From positions 1-52,060 of the forward strand of contig DASSLY010000016.1 of the NCBI GenBank assembly GCA_035689185.1: a DNA stretch of 52,060 nt. Direction: 5' to 3'. The notes under the pieces were generated by a model that saw only the letters and a list, made by a program, of their open reading frames with translations, made no database searches and was not told where the DNA came from. Shown here in pieces: positions 14,372 through 22,540 of the stretch. This DNA comes from DASSLY01 sp035689185. Lineage in GTDB: Bacteria > Actinomycetota > Actinomycetes > Actinomycetales > Dermatophilaceae. Position numbers and translations under genes: made by a program. Within the stretch, counting starts at the first letter, position 1. Each line of letters begins with the position of its first letter.

Positions 14372-16005
14372 GCGGGCTCCCCTGGCCGGCCGCGCCGGCC
14401 GCGCCGGCCGCGGTGAGCGGGCGGCATACCGGCGGCCTGTTGCTGTTGCTGCTGCTGGGTATGCCGCGCGCCCAGGGCGTCCGCGTCGACCGGGCCGTGC
14501 GGACCGGAGGGCGGCACGGTCGGGATGATCACCGACGGGGCCATGGCCGGCTGGGTCTCCCGGCTCAGGCTGTCCGGGTCGGCGAGGACCCAGGTGTCCT
14601 TGGAGCCGCCGCCCTGGCTGCTGTTGACGATCATCTCCCCGGCCGGCAGCGCGACCCTGGTCAGCCCTCCGGGCAGCACCCACACCTTGGCGCCGTCGTT
14701 GACGGCGAACGGGCGGAGGTCCACGTGGCGCGGTTCGATCCGCTGGTCGACCAGCGTGGGGACGGTGGACAGCTGTACGAGCGGCTGGGCGATCCAGCCG
14801 CGCGGGTCCAGCTGAATCCTCTGGCGCGCGGCGTCCAGCTCCTCCCGGCTGGCGGCGGGGCCCATCACGATGCCCTTGCCGCCCGAGCCGTCGACCGGCT
14901 TCAGCACCAGTTCGTCCAGCCGGTCCATCACCTCCTCACGGGCGGCCGGGTCCTCCAGCCGCCAGGTGGACACGTTGGGCAGGATGGCCAGCTCGCCGAG
15001 GTAGTACTCGATCAGGGCCGGGACGTAGGTGTAGATCAGCTTGTCGTCGGCGACCCCGTTGCCGACGGCGTTGGCTATGGTCACCGCGCCGGCGCGGGCC
15101 GCCGAAAGCACTCCCGGGCAGCCGAGCATCGAGTCGTGGCGGAAGTGCACCGGGTCCAGGAAGTCGTCGTCGATCCGGCGGTAGATGACGTCCACCGGCT
15201 GCAGGCCCGCCGTGGTGCGCATGAACACCTTGCCACCCCGGCAGGTGAGGTCGCCGCCCTCGACCAGCTCCACCCCCATCGAGCCGGCGAGCAGCGCGTG
15301 CTCGAAGTACGCGCTGTTGAAGACCCCGGGAGTGAGGACCACCACGGTGGGGTCCTCCACGCCGGCCGGTGCAGCGGCGCGCAGCGCGGCGAGAAGCTGG
15401 CGGGGGTAGGTCGAGACCGGGCGGACGTTCTGGGCGGCGAAGACCTCCGGGAACGCCGTGGCCATCGCCACCCTGTTCTTGATGACATAGGAGACCCCGC
15501 TGGGGACCCGGACGTTGTCCTCCAGGACCCGCAACTGGCCCGCCTGGTCGCGGATCAGGTCGATCCCGGCAACGTGGATGCGCACCCCGTTCGGCGGGGT
15601 GATCCCCCACGCCGCCCGCAGGTAGTGCGGGGAGGAGGTGAGGATGCGGCGCGGCACGATCCGGTCCCTGACCACCTCGCAGCCGCTGTATACGTCGTGG
15701 AGAAACGCTTCCAGGGCGCGGACGCGCTGCGCCACTCCCTTCTCGATGGTGTGCCACTCCTCGACGTCGAGTACCCGCGGGATCAGGTCGAGCGGGAACG
15801 GCCGCTCCTCGCCGCCGATGTCGAACGTCACTCCCTGGTCGACGTAGGCCGAGGCGGCCAGCTCGTGCCGGGCGGCCAGGTCCGCGGGGCTCAGCCGGCG
15901 CAGCGCGCCGTGGATGGAGGCATAGGAGGGGCGGACCTCCTGCCGGGTGGCGAACATCTCGTCGTAGGCCTGGGCAAGGGGGTAGTCGTCCAGGATGTTC
16001 CGCAC
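14365..16005 (-). CDS. Circularly permuted ATP-grasp type 2 protein
   Basis: 546 residues (DUF404/DUF407). N-terminal YDEMFATRQEVRPSY, then VLEDNVRVPSGVSYVIKNR (ATP-grasp metal and nucleotide segment), CPGVLSAARAGAVTIANAVG, ELVLKPVDGSGGKGIVMG and VNSSQGGGSKDTWVL. ATP-grasp enzymes form C-N bonds through acylphosphates; the natural substrates are unknown. The last ~35 residues are low complexity: seven Gln in a row (14437-14457) and an RGRRGRRGR stretch from a 9-bp GC repeat, probably lineage-specific. The GTG start has a TACAAT box 6 nt upstream (16012-16017). First gene of the trio. Confidence 0.92.
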   Translation of the reverse strand: MRNILDDYPLAQAYDEMFATRQEVRPSYASIHGALRRLSPADLAARHELAASAYVDQGVTFDIGGEERPFPLDLIPRVLDVEEWHTIEKGVAQRVRALEAFLHDVYSGCEVVRDRIVPRRILTSSPHYLRAAWGITPPNGVRIHVAGIDLIRDQAGQLRVLEDNVRVPSGVSYVIKNRVAMATAFPEVFAAQNVRPVSTYPRQLLAALRAAAPAGVEDPTVVVLTPGVFNSAYFEHALLAGSMGVELVEGGDLTCRGGKVFMRTTAGLQPVDVIYRRIDDDFLDPVHFRHDSMLGCPGVLSAARAGAVTIANAVGNGVADDKLIYTYVPALIEYYLGELAILPNVSTWRLEDPAAREEVMDRLDELVLKPVDGSGGKGIVMGPAASREELDAARQRIQLDPRGWIAQPLVQLSTVPTLVDQRIEPRHVDLRPFAVNDGAKVWVLPGGLTRVALPAGEMIVNSSQGGGSKDTWVLADPDSLSRETQPAMAPSVIIPTVPPSGPHGPVDADALGARHTQQQQQQQAAGMPPAHRGRRGRRGRPGEPAC

Positions 16006-16011
16006 TTGTGG

Positions 16012-16017
16012 ATTGTA
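16012..16017 (-). promoter_or_regulatory. -10 box (TACAAT) of the ATP-grasp operon
   Basis: On the minus strand TACAAT is followed by 6 nt and the GTG at 16005. It is the best -10 consensus match in the window and indicates a leaderless operon message. Confidence 0.55.
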
Positions 16018-16161
16018 GGAGCGGGAGCGGTTCCTGGAGTCGCGCGCGAGGTTGCTACCGCGTTACCCAGCGCGCACGCCTGAGATTTGGGAGGCTCCGG
16101 CCCGACCGGTAGGGTGACTGCCCGGGTCGCGAGCCGGTCACACCGGGGAGCGATACCCCCA

Positions 16162-16233
16162 TGGGGTATGGTGTAATTGGCAGCACGACTGATTCTGGTT
16201 CAGTTAGTCTAGGTTCGAGTCCTGGTACCCCAG
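16162..16233 (+). tRNA. tRNA-Gln (CTG)
   Basis: 72-nt cloverleaf. The acceptor stem TGGGGTA (16162-16168) pairs with TACCCCA (16226-16232), with discriminator G. The anticodon stem ACTGA/TCAGT carries loop TTCTGGT with anticodon CTG at 16195-16197, and the T arm contains GTTCGAG. The 3' CCA is not encoded (AGCG follows). Confidence 0.95.
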
Positions 16234-16347
16234 CGTCGAGGTGCATGCGTGCGCCGCGTCCCGCCGATTCGGAGATCGCCCTGAGGTGCCGGTAAGGTTG
16301 CGGGCGCTGCCGGCTGGGGTGACCGTCCCGACCGGCCGGCCAGCTAG

Positions 16348-16423
16348 GGCCCCGTTGTGTAGCGGCCTAGCACGCCGCCCTCTCAAGGCGGTAGCGCGGG
16401 TTCGAATCCCGTCGGGGCTACCA
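16348..16423 (+). tRNA. tRNA-Glu (CTC)
   Basis: Acceptor GGCCCCG (16348-16354) pairs with CGGGGCT (16413-16419; first pair G-U). Anticodon stem CCGCC/GGCGG, loop CTCTCAA, anticodon CTC at 16382-16384. T arm GCGGGTTCGAATCCCGT. Unlike the neighbouring tRNA-Gln, CCA is encoded (16421-16423). Confidence 0.95.
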
Positions 16424-16676
16424 CCGGCTTTCCTGCTCCGCAATCCCGGCACGGCGGCTCCCGCCACTCGCGGACCGGGTGTTCGAGGGACACAATGGGC
16501 CCTGACGCCCCGGGATCCCCAGACTGCGCCGCTCGCGAACATCAACGCCAATCCTTTGCCCCGGGCGCGTCGAATGCGTCATGGGACAAGGCCGTTCAGA
16601 GGGCTGTGAGTCGGCAGTGCCCCCCGCCAGCGGGACGGTTTCGCCGACCCCGCGCTCTCCAGAAGGGATCTTTCGC

Positions 16677-16931
16677 ATGACCGATGCCACACGGCGCGGT
16701 TTCCTGGCCGCAGCCGGAGCCGGAACCGTCACCGCCGCAGCCGTCGCCGCAGGAGGGGCCGCCGCCGCTGCCCCCACTGCTGGACGTGGCGACACCGCGG
16801 CCGGACATGATCTCGTCGCCCACGTGGCCGACGCCAGGTCCGGGAAGGTGTCCTTGCTCATCGGCGAGCACGAGGTCGTAGTGCACGACCGTGACCTGGT
16901 CGCCCGCTTGACCCGCGCAGCGGGGCGGTGA
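16677..16931 (+). CDS. Small protein with Tat signal
   Basis: 84 residues. A twin-arginine signal RRGFLAAAGAG near residues 6-16 is followed by an Ala-rich hydrophobic stretch to about residue 38. A short domain of about 45 residues then reads LVAHVADARSGKVSLLIGEHEVVVHDRDLVARL. ATG start behind AGAAGGGA at 16661-16668; the frame is open upstream but without a better start. Its stop overlaps the GTG of the DUF4331 gene, so the two are coupled. The mature part has no known function. It may carry the downstream protein out of the cell, or act as its small subunit; this is inference. Confidence 0.75.
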   Translation: MTDATRRGFLAAAGAGTVTAAAVAAGGAAAAAPTAGRGDTAAGHDLVAHVADARSGKVSLLIGEHEVVVHDRDLVARLTRAAGR

Positions 16932-18319
16932 CCATGTCCTCCCACCGCGAGGCCCCGGAGATCTCCAAGGATCCGGTCGCCGACAACACCGATCTCTACG
17001 CGTTCGTCAGCCCGGACAAGCCGGACACCGTCACGATCATCGCCAACTTCATCCCGTTCCAGAACCCCCAGGGCGGCCCCAACTTCTACGAGTTCGGCGA
17101 CGACGTGCTGTACACCATCAACATCAGCAACACCGAGGACATCCTGCCCAACGTCTCCTACCAGTTCCGGTTCACCACCAAAGTCCGCAACGAGGACACC
17201 TACCTCTACAACACCGGTCCGATCAGTTCCGTCGCGGACCCGGAGCGCAACTGGAACCGGCCGCAGTTCTACTCGGTCACCCGGACCGAACTGGGCATGC
17301 CTGGGCAGGTGCTGGGCCGGAACCTGACCTGCCCGCCGGTCAACGTCGGGCCGCGCAGCACACCGAACTACGCGCACTTCACCGCTCAGGCGGTGCATCG
17401 CCTCACGGGCGGCCGCAAGGTCTTCGCCGGCCAGCGCTCGGATGCCTTCCACGTCGACCTCGGCAGCGTTTTCGACCTGGGCACGTTGCGCCCGTTCCAG
17501 AACCTGCACCTCATCCCCTCCGCGGCTGCGGCCGGGGTCAACGGAACCCAGGGCCTGAACGTGCACAGCATCGCGATCCAGGTGCCCAAGACCGACCTCA
17601 CCCGAGGTGGGGTCATGCCCACAGACGCCATGGCCGCCAGGTCGGTGGTCGGCGTGTGGGCGACCGCCAGCCGGCGCAAGTCGCGGATCTACGACGAGGA
17701 AACCGGAGCCAGCCGCTGGCAGGGTCCGTTCCAGCAGGTGTCCCGCCTGGGCAACCCGCTGGTCAACGAAGTCGTCATCCCGATGGGCGACAAGGACCCG
17801 TGGAACGCCCGGCGGCCGCGCTTCGACGAGTTCTTCGGTCACTACCTCGCCCATCCGGAACTGGCCAAGCTGCTGCCGGTGCTCTACCCCGGGGTGTTCC
17901 CCCACCTCGCGGCATACACCAAGGTCCGCGCCGACCTGCTCGCGATCTTGCACACCGGCATACCCGCCGGCATCATCCCCGGCTTCCAGAACTTCACCGG
18001 GCCGCGACAGGCGGACATGCTCCGGCTGAACCTGGCTATCCCCCCGACCGCGAAACCCAACAGGCTAGGCCTGGTCGGCGGCGACCCCGCCGGGTTCCCC
18101 AACGGCCGCCGCATCAAGGACGACGCCGTCACCGTGGAGCTGCGGGCGATCGCCGGGCTCACCATCCCGCTCGTCGACCCGTCGTTCACCCCCGACGGTG
18201 CGGCCAACATCGTGAAGGACGGCACGAAGGACACCAACCTGCCGTTGCTCGACACCTTCCCGTACCTGGGCAACCCCGCCGGTGGGTACCAGACCAAGCC
18301 GGGCGTCCCGGCGGCCTGA
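16928..18319 (+). CDS. DUF4331 family protein
   Basis: 463 residues. The N-terminus SSHREAPEISKDPVADNTDLYAFVSPD is the family hallmark (acidic, probably metal-binding), followed by beta-rich blocks such as NFIPFQNPQGGPNFYEF and the C-terminal DGAANIVKDGTKDTNLPLLDTFPYLGNP. Function unknown. No signal peptide or membrane segment is visible here. GTG 16928 overlaps the stop of the Tat-signal gene; ATG 16934 is an alternative start. The next gene begins one base after its stop. The three-gene order suggests an exported or surface-linked complex. Confidence 0.88.
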   Translation: MTMSSHREAPEISKDPVADNTDLYAFVSPDKPDTVTIIANFIPFQNPQGGPNFYEFGDDVLYTINISNTEDILPNVSYQFRFTTKVRNEDTYLYNTGPISSVADPERNWNRPQFYSVTRTELGMPGQVLGRNLTCPPVNVGPRSTPNYAHFTAQAVHRLTGGRKVFAGQRSDAFHVDLGSVFDLGTLRPFQNLHLIPSAAAAGVNGTQGLNVHSIAIQVPKTDLTRGGVMPTDAMAARSVVGVWATASRRKSRIYDEETGASRWQGPFQQVSRLGNPLVNEVVIPMGDKDPWNARRPRFDEFFGHYLAHPELAKLLPVLYPGVFPHLAAYTKVRADLLAILHTGIPAGIIPGFQNFTGPRQADMLRLNLAIPPTAKPNRLGLVGGDPAGFPNGRRIKDDAVTVELRAIAGLTIPLVDPSFTPDGAANIVKDGTKDTNLPLLDTFPYLGNPAGGYQTKPGVPAA

Positions 18320-18320
18320 C

Positions 18321-18779
18321 ATGGTGTCTCTCGGTGGCTCTCTCGGTGGCTCGAACCTGAGCGCCCCTCGCGCGGCGGAGAACCCGTATGCCGGGCAGGG
18401 CCCGGTCCTGCTCGACGTCGGCGACGACATCGGGGCGCTCGTGGTCAACACCCCGGCCGAGATGGAAGGGGTAGAGGTGCAGCTGCGCCCGGCGGGAACC
18501 ACGGCCGGCGCGCAGGCCCACCAGCGCGACCACCCCCACGAGAACCACCCTCAGGGTGACCACAAACACGGGCCGGGCCCGCACGACCACGACGGCCACG
18601 TGCACTACCCGCACGTGGGCGTGGTGGCCCGCCCGGTCCGGGACCGGCTGGTCTACTCGCTGGTGTACCCGGGTGTGACCCAGGGGGAGTACGAGCTGTT
18701 CGTGCTTCCCGACGGCCCGGTCGCCATGCGGGTCACGGCCGTCGGCGGCACGGTGAGCATCCTGGACTGGCCCCGGTAG
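18321..18779 (+). CDS. His-rich protein downstream of DUF4331
   Basis: 152 residues. The N-terminal half reads NPYAGQGPVLLDVGDDIGALVVNTPAEMEGVEVQLRP. A His-rich linker at about residues 73-103 (HQRDHPHENHPQGDHKHG, then HDHDGHVHYPH) separates it from a C-terminal strand-rich domain ending LPDGPVAMRVTAVGGTVSILDW. The linker looks made to bind Zn, Ni or Cu. The ATG is one base after the DUF4331 stop. I recall relatives in actinobacteria with uninformative labels; no catalytic motif is visible. No signal peptide. Confidence 0.75.
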   Translation: MVSLGGSLGGSNLSAPRAAENPYAGQGPVLLDVGDDIGALVVNTPAEMEGVEVQLRPAGTTAGAQAHQRDHPHENHPQGDHKHGPGPHDHDGHVHYPHVGVVARPVRDRLVYSLVYPGVTQGEYELFVLPDGPVAMRVTAVGGTVSILDWPR

Positions 18780-18786
18780 CCACGGC

Positions 18787-18835
18787 CAGCAGAGCAGGGC
18801 CCGGTCACGCCTCGCGCGGCCGGGCCCTCCTGCTG
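18787..18835. terminator. Convergent bidirectional terminator
   Basis: GGGCCCGG (18797-18804) pairs with CCGGGCCC (18820-18827), with partial extension CAGCAG/CTGCTG on the outside. It lies between the His-rich gene and the convergent MerR gene and runs into the last codons of the latter. Confidence 0.5.
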
Positions 18836-19467
18836 CCCACACGGTTGCTGACGTCTTCCTGTGCCAGCCGGCGCAATGCGGTGACGACCGGTTCGGTGAC
18901 GACCAGGCTGGTCACGAACAGCCTGGCCTGCCGTGCCGCCTCGGCTGGGGCAGCACCGCGGGTGCCGACCACCTCGGCCAGGTCGATCTCGGCCAGGGTG
19001 TGCGCCGCCTCGGCGTAGCGGTCAAGGGTCTCGGAGCCCAGCCGCAGTCCGGCCGCCTCGGCTCGTTGCAGCGCCTCCTCCAGGTCCAGCCGGAGGCTGG
19101 AGCTGCCCCGAACCCGCCAGCCCTGACTGCGGACCAACCGGTCGGCGCGGGGCGTGCGGCTGCCTGGCCCCCGTTGCGGGCCCCCCGGGCCGCCGCGTGT
19201 GGCCGCCCGGTGGGCCCGGGCCAGCACCTCCGGCCAGGGTCCGGCGACGTCGTCGAGGACGGCGAGCACGCGCGCGACGTCGGCGACCCTCAGGCCGGCA
19301 CTGTCCGCCAGGGCACGGACCAGGCGCACCCGGGCGACGTGGGAGTCGTCGTACTCCGAGGTCGTGGCTGTGACGGGAACGCCTGGGGGCACCAGGCCTT
19401 CGCGAAGGTAGTACTTCACCGTCGACAGCGTCACGCCGGACCGCGCGGCCAGCTCGGTCACCTTCAT
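18805..19467 (-). CDS. MerR-family transcriptional regulator
   Basis: 220 residues. The N-terminal winged-helix MKVTELAARSGVTLSTVKYYLREGLVPPG with a YDDSHVARVRLVRAL second element is the MerR DNA-binding domain. The rest is helical (EALQRAEAAGLRLGSETLDRYAEAAHTLAEI) without the Cys pattern of metal-sensing MerR proteins. Start at ATG 19467, 11 nt behind the end of ndgR, so it may be read from the ndgR promoter. Its 3' end faces the DUF4331 cluster. Effector unknown; a link to leucine genes or to DUF4331 is only positional. Confidence 0.85.
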   Translation of the reverse strand: MKVTELAARSGVTLSTVKYYLREGLVPPGVPVTATTSEYDDSHVARVRLVRALADSAGLRVADVARVLAVLDDVAGPWPEVLARAHRAATRGGPGGPQRGPGSRTPRADRLVRSQGWRVRGSSSLRLDLEEALQRAEAAGLRLGSETLDRYAEAAHTLAEIDLAEVVGTRGAAPAEAARQARLFVTSLVVTEPVVTALRRLAQEDVSNRVGSRRARPREA

Positions 19468-19478
19468 GGCGGGCCCCG

Positions 19479-20207
19479 TCAGGAGGACTGCAGCTGGGCC
19501 CGGCGCAGCACCTCGGTCAGCTTGTTCGCGCCCGCCACCACGGTGGCCGCGTGCAGCCGACCCGGCTGGCGGCTGACGCGCTCGATCGGGCCGGATATCG
19601 ACACGGCCGCGACGACGCGCCCGGACGGGCCGCGGACCGGGGCGGACACGGAGGCGACCCCGACCTCGCGCTCGCCGACACTTTGGGCCCAACCGCGCCG
19701 GCGCACCCCGGACAGCATGGTCGCGGTGAACTTGGCCCCCTGCAGGCCGCGGTGCAGGCGGTCCGGCTCCTCCCACGCGAGCAGGATCTGGGCGGCCGAA
19801 CCGGCCAGCATGGACAGGCTCGCCCCCACCGGGATGGAGTCGCGCAGTCCCATCGGCCGCTCCGCGGCGGCGACGCAGATCCGCTGGTCGCCCTGGCGGC
19901 GAAACAACTGGGCGCTCTCGTGGGTGTGGTCGCGCAGGGCGTTCAGCACCGGCCCGGCCGCGGCGAGCAGCCGGTCCTCGCCCGCCGAGGAAGCGAGCTC
20001 GGCCAGGCGGGGGCCGAGAACGAACCGGCCCTGCATGTCGCGGGAGACCAGCCGATGGTGCTCCAGCGCCACGGCGAGCCGGTGCGCGGTCGGCCGGGCC
20101 AGGCCGGTGGCCCCGACCAGCTGGGCCAGGGTGGACGGCCCGGCCTCGAGGGCGCCGAGCACGATCGCGGCCTTGTCAAGGACGCCGACGCCGCTAGAGT
20201 TGTCCAT
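19479..20207 (-). CDS. ndgR: IclR-family regulator NdgR
   Basis: 242 residues. The N-terminus MDNSSGVGVLDKAAIVLGALEAG and the helix-turn-helix (STLAQLVGATGLARPTAHRLAVALEHH) match NdgR-type regulators, followed by the IclR effector domain (GLQGAKFTATMLSGVRRRGWAQS, then SVSAPVRGPSGRVVAAVSISGP). In Streptomyces and corynebacteria this regulator sits divergent to leuCD and controls branched-chain amino acid genes, as here. ATG 20207 was chosen over an upstream in-frame start at 20282 because it matches the family N-terminus and leaves the operator region free. Confidence 0.92.
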   Translation of the reverse strand: MDNSSGVGVLDKAAIVLGALEAGPSTLAQLVGATGLARPTAHRLAVALEHHRLVSRDMQGRFVLGPRLAELASSAGEDRLLAAAGPVLNALRDHTHESAQLFRRQGDQRICVAAAERPMGLRDSIPVGASLSMLAGSAAQILLAWEEPDRLHRGLQGAKFTATMLSGVRRRGWAQSVGEREVGVASVSAPVRGPSGRVVAAVSISGPIERVSRQPGRLHAATVVAGANKLTEVLRRAQLQSS

Positions 20208-20221
20208 GAGTTGATACTGAA

Positions 20222-20238
20222 GTCTCAGAGCCTGAGAC
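20222..20238. promoter_or_regulatory. Palindromic operator candidate between ndgR and leuC
   Basis: GTCTCAG-AGC-CTGAGAC is a perfect 7-3-7 palindrome in the 85-bp divergent region, 15 bp from the ndgR start and 54 bp from the leuC start. A TATCAA close to the ndgR start could be its -10. Position suggests NdgR binding and control of both genes; not shown. Confidence 0.6.
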
Positions 20239-20292
20239 GCAAGTCCGTCGTGCCGACATCTGCGCGACTCTCGTCGTGACAAAGGAGTGACG

Positions 20293-21684
20293 ATGGCTGC
20301 AACGCTGGCAGAGAAGGTCTGGGACGCGCACGTCGTGCGCAGCGCCGAGGGTGAGCCGGACCTGCTCTACATCGACCTGCACCTGCTGCACGAGGTCACC
20401 AGCCCGCAGGCGTTCGACGGCCTGCGGTTGTCGGGCCGGCGCGTGCGACGGCCCGACCTGACCCTGGCAACGGAGGACCACAACGTCCCGACGACGCCCG
20501 GGCCGATCACGGACCTGGTCAGCCGGACCCAGGTGGAGACGCTGCGGCGAAACTGCGCGGAGTTCGGCGTCAAGCTGTTCCCGATGGGCGACGCGGACCA
20601 GGGCATCGTGCATGTCGTCGGGCCGCAGCTCGGCCTGACCCAACCCGGAATGACCATCGTGTGCGGGGACAGCCACACGTCGACGCACGGCGCGTTCGGC
20701 GCGCTGGCGTTCGGGATCGGCACCAGCGAGGTCGAGCACGTCCTGGCGACCCAGACCTTGCCGCTCAAGCCCTTCCGGACCCTGGCGGTCAACGTTAACG
20801 GCACGCTCGCCGACGGTGTCACGGCAAAGGACGTCGTGCTGGCGGTGATCGCGAAGATCGGCACCGGCGGTGGCCAGGGGTACGTCATCGAGTACCGGGG
20901 CAGCGCGATCGAGGCCCTGTCCATGGAAGCCCGGATGACCATCTGCAACATGTCGATCGAGGCGGGCGCCCGGGCCGGCATGATCGCCCCGGACCAGACC
21001 ACGTTCGAGTACCTGCAAGGCCGCCCGCACGCGCCGGCCGGCGCCGACTGGCATACGGCGGTGAGCGACTGGCGCCAGCTGCGCAGCGACGACGACGCGG
21101 TCTTCGACGCCGAGGTGGACCTGGACGCCTCCGCGCTGGCTCCGTACGTCACCTGGGGCACGAACCCCGCCCAGGGACTGCCGCTGAGCGAGTCGGTGCC
21201 GGACCCGGCCAGCTTCGCCGAGGAGACCGACCGCGTAGCGGCCGCGCGGGCGCTGGAGTACATGGGGCTCACCGCGGGGACCCGGCTGCGGGACATCGCC
21301 GTGGACACGGTGTTCGTGGGGTCCTGCACGAACGGGCGGATCGAGGACCTGCGCGCGGTGGCCGAGATCGTCAAGGGACGCCAGGTGGCAGCCGGGGTGC
21401 GGCTGCTCGTCGTGCCCGGTTCGGCAAAGGTCCGGTTGCAGGCCGAGTCCGAGGGTCTCGACGTCGTGTTCAAACAGGCGGGTGCGGAGTGGCGGCTGGC
21501 CGGCTGTTCGATGTGTCTGGGGATGAACCCCGACCAGCTGGCGCCCGGGGAGAGAAGCGCGTCGACGTCGAACCGCAACTTCGAAGGACGTCAGGGTAAG
21601 GGCGGTCGCACCCATCTGGTGAGCCCGCTGGTGGCCGCGGCCACCGCGCTGCGCGGCACCCTGTCCAGCCCGGCCGACCTGTAG
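20293..21684 (+). CDS. leuC: 3-isopropylmalate dehydratase large subunit
   Basis: 463-residue aconitase-family subunit that, with LeuD, isomerises 2-isopropylmalate in leucine synthesis; it probably also acts on citramalate made by CimA. The [4Fe-4S] ligands are Cys345 (VGSCTNG), Cys405 and Cys408 (GCSMCLG). GDSHTSTHGAFG and the ERSASTSNRNFEGRQG block are present. ATG start with AAAGGAG 5 nt upstream; an in-frame GTG at 20287 lies inside that ribosome-binding site. Followed after 12 nt by leuD. Confidence 0.97.
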   Translation: MAATLAEKVWDAHVVRSAEGEPDLLYIDLHLLHEVTSPQAFDGLRLSGRRVRRPDLTLATEDHNVPTTPGPITDLVSRTQVETLRRNCAEFGVKLFPMGDADQGIVHVVGPQLGLTQPGMTIVCGDSHTSTHGAFGALAFGIGTSEVEHVLATQTLPLKPFRTLAVNVNGTLADGVTAKDVVLAVIAKIGTGGGQGYVIEYRGSAIEALSMEARMTICNMSIEAGARAGMIAPDQTTFEYLQGRPHAPAGADWHTAVSDWRQLRSDDDAVFDAEVDLDASALAPYVTWGTNPAQGLPLSESVPDPASFAEETDRVAAARALEYMGLTAGTRLRDIAVDTVFVGSCTNGRIEDLRAVAEIVKGRQVAAGVRLLVVPGSAKVRLQAESEGLDVVFKQAGAEWRLAGCSMCLGMNPDQLAPGERSASTSNRNFEGRQGKGGRTHLVSPLVAAATALRGTLSSPADL

Positions 21685-21696
21685 GAGGAGGACACG

Positions 21697-22290
21697 ATGG
21701 AGGCCTTCGTCACTCACACCGGGATCGGCGTCCCGCTGCGCCGCGGCAACGTCGACACGGACCAGATCATCCCGGCCGAGTACCTCAAGCGGGTCACACG
21801 GACAGGCTTCGAGGACGGCCTGTTCGCCGCGTGGCGCAAGGATTCCACCTTCGTCCTCAACAATCCGGCGTATGCCGGCGGGTCGGTCCTCGTCGCGGGT
21901 CCGGACTTCGGCACGGGCTCCTCCCGGGAGCACGCCGTCTGGGCCCTGATGAACTACGGCTTCCGCGTGGTGATCTCCTCGCGCTTCGCCGACATCTTCC
22001 GGGGGAACAGCGGCAAGCAAGGGCTGCTCACCGCCCAGGCGGACCAGTCCGACGTCGAGCTGCTGTGGAAGCTGCTGGAGAACGAGCCAGGGACCCAGGT
22101 AACGGTGGACCTGCCGAGCCGCACCATCACCGCGAAGGACCTCGTCGCGCCGTTCCAGGTCGACGACTACACCCGCTGGCGACTGTTGGAGGGGCTGGAC
22201 GACATCGGGCTGACGCTGCGACACGAGCGTGAGGTCAGCGATTTCGAGCGTCGCCGCCCGTCGTACAAGCCGGTGACGCTGCCGCGCTGA
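21697..22290 (+). CDS. leuD: 3-isopropylmalate dehydratase small subunit
   Basis: 197-residue swivel-domain subunit of the dehydratase. DTDQIIPAEYLKR and the GTGSSREHAVWAL phosphate-binding block are diagnostic, with SRFADIFRGNSGKQGLL following. Start ATG behind a strong GGAGGAGG. Translationally close to leuC. The downstream 250 bp before the HU gene hold no gene that I can support; a weak promoter (TGGACG, 17 nt, TAGCGT, ending near 22459) is possible for the HU gene. Confidence 0.97.
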   Translation: MEAFVTHTGIGVPLRRGNVDTDQIIPAEYLKRVTRTGFEDGLFAAWRKDSTFVLNNPAYAGGSVLVAGPDFGTGSSREHAVWALMNYGFRVVISSRFADIFRGNSGKQGLLTAQADQSDVELLWKLLENEPGTQVTVDLPSRTITAKDLVAPFQVDDYTRWRLLEGLDDIGLTLRHEREVSDFERRRPSYKPVTLPR

Positions 22291-22540
22291 GCCGGCCTTG
22301 GCATCCGAACCTTCTTGCGGCTGAAGCGATTTCATCCTCGGCGTGGTTGACCAGAGCACGCTTGCGGGGCGCCCGTCCTTTACCTTCCCTTCAAAGTCGT
22401 TGCGACACAAGGCAACCGATGCCCGGATGTGGTGGACGGCAGGCCCAAGTGGGCATAGCGTCAGCCATGTCGGGTATGTGCCCGTCAGCCCAGCTCGTCG
22501 GTGCCATGACCGGCGACCATCCCTTATGGAGGGGAATGAC

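Noticed and set aside
16162..16423. tRNA genes as an integration site for a mobile element
   Set aside because: No integrase, no repeated tRNA 3' end within the window, and the surrounding genes have ordinary composition and synteny.
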